A stretch of DNA of 46,037 nucleotides from the IMG/VR virus record IMGVR_UViG_3300028831_000054, positions 1 to 46,037 of that record; one strand, 5' to 3'. A program made the translations under genes and the position numbers. Of this stretch, positions 38,998-46,037 are shown piece by piece. Position 1 is the stretch's first letter; the number at the start of each line of letters is the position of its first letter. This stretch comes from a virus. The notes under the pieces are model-generated. The model made no database searches. It was not told the origin of the DNA and saw nothing but the letters and a program-made list of their open reading frames with translations.

Positions 38998-40275
38998 ATG
39001 GCCTTCACCTATTGGCGGACAGGCACTTCTCCGGCCAATCTCAGCAGTCAGGGTACCCAGCGCAATAACGGTTTCGACAATTACGGGTATCAGTTCGTCG
39101 CTCCGCCAACCGGCAATTTCGGGCGCTCGGGGTGGAACAAGTGGGCGTGGACCGGGAGTAGCCTAAGAACCGACAGCGTAAGCCGGATACTATCGAACGG
39201 GACTTTCGACGCAGACCTGGCTGGCTGGATAATCACGGGGGGCGGATCGGCCGCGTGGCAGTCGCCCGGCTTCATGCGGGTAACAGGCGGTGGATTTGAT
39301 ACCCTCGCGCGTCTCCCGGTCGCGCTGGTTACGGGGCAGCTTTACCGGATAACGGTCAACGTCTTGGCCACGACGGGCCAGGTCCAGATCGTTGCTGGCG
39401 ACAATAGCGCGGGTGGCGTTTTCAACGACCTACTCGTCAACGCTTTCGGTCCCGGCGTTGTCACCGCAACTTTTACATCCACTTTCGGGCCAACCGCTGC
39501 AATAGGAGTGCTGACCACCGGCGGGGCGGTCGCCGATTACGATGACATCGTTGTTACTCAGGCAATCGGCATTGCCGCCGAAGCCGGCAGCTACTCGATC
39601 ACCGGAACCGCGACAGGGCTAACAGCGCAGCGCAGGCTCGCGGCGGCAGTCGGTTCCTACAGTATTTCGGGAACGACCACCGCACTCAGGATCGCCCGCA
39701 AGCAAGTCGAGGCAGTCGGCAGCTACGTAATCATCGGGACGGCTACAGCGCTGAAAGCCGATCGCAGGCTTGCCGCGGCGGTTGGTTCTTATTCGATCAC
39801 CGGGGTCGCGACGACCTTTAAAGTGTCGATGCCCGCTTCGGTGGGCTCGTATTCAGTCACGGGTACGGCAGCGGCGCTAAGGACGGCAAGGCGGCTGTCC
39901 GGGGCAGTCGGGTCTTATTCGATCACGGGGCACGCGACCGGCCTGTCGGTCAAGCTATCGATTGCTTCGGGGTCTTACTCGGTCACCGGGACATCGGTGA
40001 ACCTGACCTACCACACGGCAACTACGGGCGTCATCCAGGCGACTCCGGGGGTCTATTCGCTGACCGGCATCCCCGCCGGGCTGAAATGGGGCAGACACCT
40101 AAGGCCGGCCAGAGGGACTTACGCACTCACCGGAACAGAGATCGACCTCATTTACGACAGCCTGTGGAACGCGGACACCCATCCTAGGGAGGCTGGGTGG
40201 ACCCCATCACCCGCAATTGCCGCAGGGCTGTGGACGAGAGAGCCGGGGCCAACCCAACTGGAATGGAGCAACTGA
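38998..40275 (+). CDS. Virion protein with nine GSYSITG repeats
   Basis: 425 residues. The N-terminal half includes a jelly-roll-like stretch with 'ILSNGTFDADLAGW', a carbohydrate-binding-module type opening. From about residue 198 to 385 there are nine copies of a 20-26-residue unit (mostly 22) with 'GSYSITGTATGL', separated by basic turns. This suggests an elongated beta fibre or decoration arm. Substrate unknown. Confidence 0.65.
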   Translation: MAFTYWRTGTSPANLSSQGTQRNNGFDNYGYQFVAPPTGNFGRSGWNKWAWTGSSLRTDSVSRILSNGTFDADLAGWIITGGGSAAWQSPGFMRVTGGGFDTLARLPVALVTGQLYRITVNVLATTGQVQIVAGDNSAGGVFNDLLVNAFGPGVVTATFTSTFGPTAAIGVLTTGGAVADYDDIVVTQAIGIAAEAGSYSITGTATGLTAQRRLAAAVGSYSISGTTTALRIARKQVEAVGSYVIIGTATALKADRRLAAAVGSYSITGVATTFKVSMPASVGSYSVTGTAAALRTARRLSGAVGSYSITGHATGLSVKLSIASGSYSVTGTSVNLTYHTATTGVIQATPGVYSLTGIPAGLKWGRHLRPARGTYALTGTEIDLIYDSLWNADTHPREAGWTPSPAIAAGLWTREPGPTQLEWSN

Positions 40276-40276
40276 C

Positions 40277-40522
40277 ATGGCCAAGAAATCATCCCGCGTC
40301 CGTATCAAGGGCGCCGACGCCGCCGACAAGGAACAGATCGCAGCCGCTCGAGCTGCTAACAGGGCCGAGGAGAACACGAAGAACAGCACGGCGACGCCCG
40401 AGGCTCAGCCGACCGCCCGTGAGGCACGCGAAGCAGCCCAGAAGCTGTTCGACAAGGCCGACGAGGACGGCAAGGCCCAGATCATCGCCGAGACCACGCA
40501 GCGCCGGGCGGTGTTCGGCTAG
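40277..40522 (+). CDS. 81-residue charged protein
   Basis: ATG 40277. Lys/Glu/Ala-rich, disordered or helical. TAGTG overlap with the portal gene. Unknown. Confidence 0.6.
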   Translation: MAKKSSRVRIKGADAADKEQIAAARAANRAEENTKNSTATPEAQPTAREAREAAQKLFDKADEDGKAQIIAETTQRRAVFG

Positions 40523-42597
40523 TGCGATCAGTTGTTGCCCTGCCTGTTCGCACAGCGAACGCAGACCCGCGGCGCGTCAGCATTGAAGACGCTGTCGAGC
40601 GGGTTGCGGAAGAGCTGACGCCGGCAGCGAAGCTCAGCCGTCTGGCGGCCAAGCAGGGCAACTTCGCCGATGCGATGAGCGCGATCGACTTGGTTAAGCT
40701 CGGAGCAAAGGTCGTCGACGAATACGAGCGCGACAAGAACGATCGCAAGGAATGGGCCGAGATTGCCGAAGAGGCACTGGCCGCGGCGAGCCAGGGCAAG
40801 GCGTGCGACGAAAAGACCTACCCGTGGAAGGGGGCATCCAACGTCCGCTTTCCGCTGCTGACTTCCGCCGCACTCCAGTTCAATGCGCGAATGTACCCCG
40901 CAGTCGTGAAAGGCGACGAGGCGGTTCTTTGCAAGGTCATCGGTCAGGACAGCGGCCAGCCTGAAATCGGGCCGGACGGACAGCCTCTTGCATTGGCTCC
41001 GGACGGCAAGCCGATGACCGCTACTGAGGCGGCTGCCTTGCCTCCGGACATGATGGCCCAGCTCGCTCCGAAGTGGAAGGTTCGGCCGGGAGCGAAGACC
41101 AAGCGAGCTCACCGGGTCAGCGAATACCTGAACACCGTCCTGTTCTACCGGATGGAGGACTGGGAAGAAGACACCGACGCCCTGCTGATGCAGCTACCCA
41201 TTGTCGGCTGCGTGTTCCGCAAGGTCTGGTTCAGCGCGGAGAAGGGCGTTCAGTCGGCAATGGTGCCAGCGCTTCGGTTGCTGGTTCCTGACGGGGCACG
41301 ATCACTGGCAACATCCCCGAGAGTCACCGAGGAAATCCCCGACGTTTACCCGCACCAGATCAAGCAGGCCCAGCGGGAAGGCCGGTATCTCGACGTTGAC
41401 CTTGGGATGCCGTCGAAAGCCGAGAATGACGACGGGCCGCGACTATTGCTCGAGCAGCATCGCCTGATCGACCTGGACGAAGACGGCCTCGAGGAACCGT
41501 ACATCGTCACCGTCGACCACGAAACGCGGCAGGTTCTGAGGATCGAAGCTAATTTCGGGCCGGAAGACGTGGAGACAGACGGCGATCGGGTAATCCGCAT
41601 CCACGCCGGCCAGTTCTACATCAAGTACGGCATGTTCCCCCATCCCGAAGGCAAGTTCTACGACATCGGCCTTGGGCACCTGCTGAAACAGTTGGGCGGG
41701 GTGATCGACACCGCCATCAACCAGCTGATGGACGCTGGGACCGCACAGACAGCCGGCGGCGGGTTCATCGGCTCAGGGGTGAGGCTTCAGACCCGCGGCA
41801 ATCGTGGCCGGATCGTGCTCCAGCCCGGCGAATACAAGACGGTCGACGTTTCCGGGGACAATCTCCGCTCCAACATCGTCGAGCGCACGCTTCCGAATGT
41901 CAGCCCGGTCACGTTCCAGGTTCTTGACCTCATCATGGGGGCTGCACGCGATATTTCCGGCGCCAAGGACGTAATCACCGGGGAGGCTTCGAATACTGGG
42001 CAAGTCGGAACTACCCTCGCACTGATCGAGCAGGGCCTCCAGGTGTTCAACGCCACCGCCAAGCGCATCTTCCGATCCTTGAAGGACGAATACACGCTGC
42101 TGGCGTTCAACATCGGGAAGTATGGAGGTGAAAGGGCCAAACGCGACTACGCCAACGTCCTTGACGATCCGGAGGCCGATTTCGAGGCTGATTTCTCGGC
42201 CGACGACATGGACATCCGCCCGGTTTCAGATCCCTCGTCCGTGACCCGGATGCAGAAGATGGCGAAATCGCAATACATCATGGGCACCATTCCCATGCTG
42301 GCGTCGGTCGGGGGCGATCCGAGGGAGGCGCTGAAGCGGGCTTACGAAGCAGCGGACGTGGAGGACATCGAGAAGCTGATTCCTCCGCCAAAACCGCAGC
42401 CGCAAGACCCGATGGCCGAAGCTGCGAAACAGGCTCAGGTCGAATTGCTCATCAACAACGCCCGCAAATCAGGGGCGCAGGCCGACAAGACGATGGCCGA
42501 GGCCGCTGAAACCGTCCTCGATGCTCAGACCAAGAAGCATGATCTTGAGATGAGCGTGATGCACCAGGGCATAGGGGCCGCGACCCTTGACCACTGA
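40522..42597 (+). CDS. Portal protein (P22-like)
   Basis: 691 residues from GTG 40522; P22 gp1 is 725. Contains the family features: a coiled N-terminal segment, 'YPWKGASNVRFPLLTSAALQF', 'GHLLKQLGGVIDTAINQLMDAG', and a helical acidic C-terminus. It forms the dodecameric ring through which DNA passes. The order portal, scaffold, capsid, gp4, gp10 is that of P22-type podophages. Confidence 0.88.
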   Translation: MRSVVALPVRTANADPRRVSIEDAVERVAEELTPAAKLSRLAAKQGNFADAMSAIDLVKLGAKVVDEYERDKNDRKEWAEIAEEALAAASQGKACDEKTYPWKGASNVRFPLLTSAALQFNARMYPAVVKGDEAVLCKVIGQDSGQPEIGPDGQPLALAPDGKPMTATEAAALPPDMMAQLAPKWKVRPGAKTKRAHRVSEYLNTVLFYRMEDWEEDTDALLMQLPIVGCVFRKVWFSAEKGVQSAMVPALRLLVPDGARSLATSPRVTEEIPDVYPHQIKQAQREGRYLDVDLGMPSKAENDDGPRLLLEQHRLIDLDEDGLEEPYIVTVDHETRQVLRIEANFGPEDVETDGDRVIRIHAGQFYIKYGMFPHPEGKFYDIGLGHLLKQLGGVIDTAINQLMDAGTAQTAGGGFIGSGVRLQTRGNRGRIVLQPGEYKTVDVSGDNLRSNIVERTLPNVSPVTFQVLDLIMGAARDISGAKDVITGEASNTGQVGTTLALIEQGLQVFNATAKRIFRSLKDEYTLLAFNIGKYGGERAKRDYANVLDDPEADFEADFSADDMDIRPVSDPSSVTRMQKMAKSQYIMGTIPMLASVGGDPREALKRAYEAADVEDIEKLIPPPKPQPQDPMAEAAKQAQVELLINNARKSGAQADKTMAEAAETVLDAQTKKHDLEMSVMHQGIGAATLDH

Positions 42598-42814
42598 CAA
42601 CGTCGTTTCGTTCGGCGGACAGACCTTGCTGCCCATTCCGCCCGAGCGTGTCCTGACTGCGGCTTTGGAGAAAACCTTTGAGCGCGTCACGGTGATCGGC
42701 CTGACGGATGATGGCGAGGAGTATGTGGCCTCCTCGACCAGCGATTGCGGCGCGATCCTATGGGACATGGAGCGCGCGAAGCACATGTTCATGCAGAACG
42801 CCGATGGCGATTGA
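42587..42814 (+). CDS. 75-residue hypothetical protein
   Basis: TTG 42587 overlaps the portal stop. 'RVTVIGLTDDGEEYVASSTSD' and 'ILWDMERAKHMFM' suggest two strands and a helix. Common near portal genes; unknown. Confidence 0.55.
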   Translation: MTTDNVVSFGGQTLLPIPPERVLTAALEKTFERVTVIGLTDDGEEYVASSTSDCGAILWDMERAKHMFMQNADGD

Positions 42815-43055
42815 CGCCGAAGCCTTCGAGGCGTGGCGGGACCATCCCGTCACGCAATGGGTGTTCGAGGCGTGCCGGAAAGCCGCCCAGGACAACAAGG
42901 ATCTGTGGGTCAATATGTCATGGGATGCCGGCAGAACCGATGAGACTGGGCTTGCTGAAGCCCTGATCGAACTCAGAACACGCGCCGACGCCTACTTGGC
43001 GCTGGCCGAGACCCCCTTTGAAGGATGGCAGGAAGCAAACGGAGAGACGGAGTAG
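42804..43055 (+). CDS. 83-residue acidic protein
   Basis: ATG 42804 overlaps the previous gene. 'FEAWRDHPVTQWVFEAC' opening is typical of small proteins encoded after portal genes. Unknown role. Confidence 0.6.
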   Translation: MAIDAEAFEAWRDHPVTQWVFEACRKAAQDNKDLWVNMSWDAGRTDETGLAEALIELRTRADAYLALAETPFEGWQEANGETE

Positions 43056-43113
43056 GTTGGTTGCGGGCCGGGCTTGATACCGGCTCAGGTTCCGCGTCGT
43101 TTCGCGATTTGAT

Positions 43114-43139
43114 CCTAGGGAACGGGTGACGCCCCTAGG
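43114..43139 (+). terminator. Hairpin before the chaperonin/scaffold/capsid genes
   Basis: CCTAGGG (43114-43120) and CCCTAGG (43133-43139) form a 7-bp stem with a 12-base loop in the 171-base gap 43056-43226. No T-run. It may process or attenuate the transcript and so adjust capsid expression. Confidence 0.4.
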
Positions 43140-43226
43140 GCCTGCCTCGCCTCACCTCTGGCTGTGCGTGTCCATCCACGCCGCCGCAACCGACACGGTG
43201 CGTAGCATAAAATACAGGAGTTGTGA

Positions 43227-43565
43227 ATGAACGATAGCGGTTTGGCCCCGATGGAGTTCAACGTGGTGGTCCGCATGGACGCGGCCGAAGAGAAGACAGC
43301 GGGCGGGATCATCCTTCCTGTCTCGACGCAGGACCGCGACAAGCTCGCCGCCGAAGAGGGTGAATTGGTGGCGGTCAGTCCCCACGCCTTCACCTATGCG
43401 GAATGGCCTGAAGGCGAGCGCAAGCCGCAGCCTGGTGATCGGGTGGTGATCGCTCGCTTCGCCGGCATCCTGCGCGAGCGCAACGGGCGGGATTACCGCA
43501 TCGTCAAGGACAAGGATATCGTGGCCGTGGTCGAGCAGGCACCTGTCCTGTCGGCGGTGGCATAG
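43227..43565 (+). CDS. GroES-like co-chaperonin
   Basis: 112 residues; CAGGAG precedes ATG 43227. 'EEKTAGGIILPVS' at 21-33 matches the GroES mobile loop, with the IIL tripeptide that binds GroEL. 'GELVAVSP', 'PGDRVVIARFAG' and 'DIVAVVE' match the other GroES strands, with a loop insert near 54-66. It would help host GroEL fold the capsid protein, like T4 gp31. Confidence 0.85.
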   Translation: MNDSGLAPMEFNVVVRMDAAEEKTAGGIILPVSTQDRDKLAAEEGELVAVSPHAFTYAEWPEGERKPQPGDRVVIARFAGILRERNGRDYRIVKDKDIVAVVEQAPVLSAVA

Positions 43566-43575
43566 GAGACAATTC

Positions 43576-43932
43576 ATGTCGTCACCCGCACCCTACAGCG
43601 CAACGAAGACGCACCGGCTCCTGTCGGCTGCCGCATCGACCAACGGGACCAGCATCAAGACATCGAACGGTACGGTTACCCACATCACCGGGCGGATGAT
43701 CCGCGCTTCTGCCGCCTATCTGAAGCTGTACGACAAGGCATCGGCACCGACAGTCGGAACGGACACGCCGCGCAAGACCCTGTACCTTGCGGCTTCGGCG
43801 AGCTTCGATTTCCTCGTCGACGACTATTTCGGGGCAGGGATCGCCTACGCCATCACCACTGCCGCCGCGGACGCTGACACTGGTGCCCTGACCGCCGGCG
43901 ACGTGGTCTGCCTGAACATCGACTACCGGTAA
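43576..43932 (+). CDS. Probable head structural protein
   Basis: 118 residues of beta-rich Ala/Thr/Ser sequence ('TVTHITGRMIRASAAYLKLY'). Between GroES-like and scaffold genes. No clear family; likely a head component. Confidence 0.55.
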   Translation: MSSPAPYSATKTHRLLSAAASTNGTSIKTSNGTVTHITGRMIRASAAYLKLYDKASAPTVGTDTPRKTLYLAASASFDFLVDDYFGAGIAYAITTAAADADTGALTAGDVVCLNIDYR

Positions 43933-43976
43933 GCGCGGCCCGCGCACAGGGCAATTTCACTTAAGAGGAGCCTACA

Positions 43977-44771
43977 GTGGCCGAACAGAACGCCGCCCCC
44001 GAGGGGGGTGACGAAGTCGAAGTTGCGCCTGATGTTCTCGAGCTGACCGAAAAGGTCGAGGACACGCCGCCTACGTTGGAGGACGTGGCATCCGAGCTTG
44101 GCTGGGTGCCCAAGGAGAAGTTCAAGGGCAAGGAAGAGGACTGGAAGCCCGCCGTCGACTTCATCCGTGAAGGAAAGAACATCCAGAAGGGGCTGGCGAA
44201 GGACGTTAAGCGCCTGAGCTCGCAAATGGAGACCATGTCGCGCACCAGCGCGGCGATTCTCCAGGAGCGGATTGACGCCGAGAAGGCCCGTCTCGAAGCC
44301 GCCCACCGCAAGGCTGTCGAAGATGACGATCCTGATGCCGCCCTGCAAATCGGCAAGCGCATCGACCAGCTTGATCGGCAGAAGCAGACCGTCAACGGCG
44401 GTCCATCGCCAGATGTTCAGGAATGGGTTGAGCGCAATCCGTGGTTCACGACCAATCCGCTCGCCAATGCGATCGCAGTTCAGACGGCCGAAGCCTACGC
44501 CCGTCAGGGCAAGGGCGTCGCCGAGCAGCTGCAAGCCGCAGAAGATGAAGTGAAGCGCGCCTATCCGCACCTGTTCTCGACCACCAAGCCACCGGCTGGC
44601 GTTGCCACGCCCGGATCCCGGTCAGCTTCCCAGTCCACCCGCGCCAAGGGTTTCGCCGACATGCCGCGCGAAGCCCAGGACATCGCGAAGGACATGGTGG
44701 ACCGCGGAGTCATCAAGACGGTCGACGACTATTCACGAAACTACTGGGCCAGCGAAGGGAAATCCAAATGA
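43977..44771 (+). CDS. Scaffold protein
   Basis: 264 residues from GTG 43977 with AAGAGGAG upstream. Acidic N-terminus, 'LGWVPKEKFKGKEEDW', long coiled coil (about 70-140) and 'NPWFTTNP'. This layout is that of podophage scaffolding proteins, which fill the prohead and leave before DNA enters. Confidence 0.78.
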   Translation: MAEQNAAPEGGDEVEVAPDVLELTEKVEDTPPTLEDVASELGWVPKEKFKGKEEDWKPAVDFIREGKNIQKGLAKDVKRLSSQMETMSRTSAAILQERIDAEKARLEAAHRKAVEDDDPDAALQIGKRIDQLDRQKQTVNGGPSPDVQEWVERNPWFTTNPLANAIAVQTAEAYARQGKGVAEQLQAAEDEVKRAYPHLFSTTKPPAGVATPGSRSASQSTRAKGFADMPREAQDIAKDMVDRGVIKTVDDYSRNYWASEGKSK

Positions 44772-45244
44772 CCGAAGACCGCACGCGCCAAGGGCGCGGC
44801 GCCGAGGTGGCGAAGGAACGCCGCCGCCGCTCCGAGAGCACTCTTAGCACTCGGACCAAGCTGGCAATTCCAGAGGAAGTCGAAGCGAAGCTGAAGGCCG
44901 AGGGCCGCACGCCGCGCTGGGTAAACGACGAGGGAAACCGCATCTACAACCTCACCGTAAAAGACGATTACGACAAGGTTGATGGCGTCGAGCCCGTGCG
45001 AGTTGGCACTACCGAAGAAGGTAAGCCGCTACTCGCCCACCTTTTGTCCAAGCCGCTCGAATTTGCCGCGGAAGACCGCGCGAAGGCAGATGAGCGGCGC
45101 AAGGACGTTGAGCGCGCGATGGTCAAGGGGCGTGTCCCCGGAAGCCCCGGCGCCGAAGCAGCGCCCGTTCCAGGGCAGTTGGGAGCGCAGACCTACGTTC
45201 CGTCTTCCAACTCGATCGGACGGGGAAACCAAATCCTCGAATAA
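44768..45244 (+). CDS. Head-associated hypothetical protein
   Basis: 158 residues from ATG 44768 (ATGA overlap). Arg-rich start, then 'RWVNDEGNRIYNLTVKDDYDKV' and an acidic helix. Between scaffold and decoration genes; similar proteins occur there in other podophages. Confidence 0.6.
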   Translation: MTEDRTRQGRGAEVAKERRRRSESTLSTRTKLAIPEEVEAKLKAEGRTPRWVNDEGNRIYNLTVKDDYDKVDGVEPVRVGTTEEGKPLLAHLLSKPLEFAAEDRAKADERRKDVERAMVKGRVPGSPGAEAAPVPGQLGAQTYVPSSNSIGRGNQILE

Positions 45245-45256
45245 AGGAGGCCTTTC

Positions 45257-45829
45257 ATGGCCAACGTAAATCTTGCCAGGGGCTTCGTTCCCCTGAAGGA
45301 TGCGGCTGGCAAGCCGTACAACGGCGCGGTGGAGATGTTCTACCACGCCGCCACCGATGGCACTGCGCTTTACATCGGAGACCCGGTGGTCAAGGCGGGT
45401 TCGGCAGATTCTGCCGGCGTCCCGACCGTCATCCGGGCATCTGCTGGTGGGCCGATCAGCGGTGTGGTCCAGGGCTTCATGCCTGACGGCACCACCAACA
45501 TGGCTGGCTACGGAGCAGCGTCGACGGGCTACTACGTCCTGTGTGCGACCGATCCTGACCTCGTTTACGAGATCCAGGAAGACGCGGTTGGTGGAGCAAT
45601 TGCCGCAGCCGACATCGGGCTCAATGCCTCGATGATCGCCGCTGCCGGCAGTTCCACCACGAAGCGTTCGGGCTTCATGCTCGACACGTCGACCAAGGCA
45701 ACCACCGCCGGTCTCGAACTCAAGATCATGGGCCTGACGCAGCGCCCCGACAACGCGCTGTCCGCCAACGCCAAGGTCTTGGTCAAGATCAACAACCACA
45801 CCGACAGCAACGTCGTTGCTGGCGTCTAG
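45257..45829 (+). CDS. Probable capsid decoration/head protein
   Basis: 190 residues; AAAGGAGG precedes ATG 45257. Beta-rich, Ala/Gly/Thr-rich ('LYIGDPVVKAGSADSAG'), ending 'VKINNHTDSNVVAG'. Located directly upstream of the capsid gene. It resembles head proteins of podophages by composition. Confidence 0.6.
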   Translation: MANVNLARGFVPLKDAAGKPYNGAVEMFYHAATDGTALYIGDPVVKAGSADSAGVPTVIRASAGGPISGVVQGFMPDGTTNMAGYGAASTGYYVLCATDPDLVYEIQEDAVGGAIAAADIGLNASMIAAAGSSTTKRSGFMLDTSTKATTAGLELKIMGLTQRPDNALSANAKVLVKINNHTDSNVVAGV

Positions 45830-45842
45830 GGAGGGCTGAGAA

Positions 45843-46037
45843 ATGGCACTTATCACCCGTTCTTCGCAGCCCGACCTTCTGTGGCCGGGCATTCAGGCGA
45901 TCTTTGGCACCAACTACGAGAAGCTGGACAAGGAATACACCCGTATTTTCGATGTCCGCCGCTCGAACAAGGCGTACGAAAAAGTAACCGAGGCAACGGG
46001 CATGGGCCTGGCTGCCGTGAAGGCGGAAGGCGCGTCG
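45843..46037 (+). CDS. Major capsid protein, N-terminal part
   Basis: The first 65 codons from ATG 45843, running off the window; the rest is at 1-837. Begins MALITRSSQPDLL. GAGGG precedes the start. Confidence 0.85.
   Translation, partial: MALITRSSQPDLLWPGIQAIFGTNYEKLDKEYTRIFDVRRSNKAYEKVTEATGMGLAAVKAEGAS
45909..46037. repeat. Terminal direct repeat, right copy
   Basis: Exact copy of 1-129. See the entry at 1-129. Confidence 0.97.

Noticed and set aside
1-46037. CRISPR arrays, insertion sequences, complete tRNA or rRNA genes
   Set aside because: I saw no regularly spaced repeats, no transposase or terminal inverted repeats, and no complete RNA gene.

Overview
The window is one complete temperate podophage-type genome, linearised inside the major capsid gene. 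The first 129 bases (1-129) recur exactly as the last 129 (45909-46037), so the ends join into a circle of 45,908 bp, and the capsid gene that starts at 45843 continues at position 1. The DNA is GC-rich with GC-rich third codon positions. The small-gene families, the spanin pair and the integrase type suggest an alphaproteobacterial host, possibly a sphingomonad; this is inference. The host attachment site appears to be the 3' half of a tRNA-Val(GAC) gene.

Layout. (1) Virion genes read rightward from 35371 through the end of the window and on through 1-13325: terminase, portal (P22-like), GroES-like chaperonin, scaffold, capsid, P22 gp4-like and gp10-like neck proteins, a sulfotransferase-GNAT fusion, ejection proteins including one with a GH108 lysozyme domain, and a beta-helix tailspike. 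(2) A crowded lysis cassette lies at 13567-17301: several small membrane proteins, a free-standing PAS-domain protein, a GH19 endolysin, a holin-like protein and a spanin pair. Two small genes on the opposite strand are embedded in or next to it. (3) A leftward block of small genes (17324-19522), attP (19550-19788) and a tyrosine integrase follow. (4) A long leftward early operon (about 21.1-29.2 kb) has almost every gene joined to the next by an ATGA-type overlap. It carries NinB, a Ref/HNH-like nuclease, an SSB-like protein, a PD-(D/E)XK exonuclease, a short m5C methyltransferase and about twenty unknown small proteins. A consensus promoter at 29239-29267, covered by two operator-like sites, reads into it. 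(5) The switch is a LexA/S24-type cI repressor facing a Cro-like gene at 29974. (6) The rightward replication module (30429-34069) has an HTH protein, RusA, a DnaA domain-IV-only protein, a DUF1376 protein and a primase-helicase whose zinc ribbon is in a different frame from its Toprim/helicase part. A possible late regulator (34196) precedes the packaging genes.

Reading the genes together: cI holds the leftward and probably the rightward early transcripts. After induction the early genes recombine, modify and replicate DNA, and the late block packages it into a short-tailed virion with a gp4/gp10-type neck. The least explained items are the sulfotransferase-GNAT fusion in the tail operon, the PAS protein fused by overlap to the endolysin, the primase frame break, and the shuffled family of small early proteins with shared ends.
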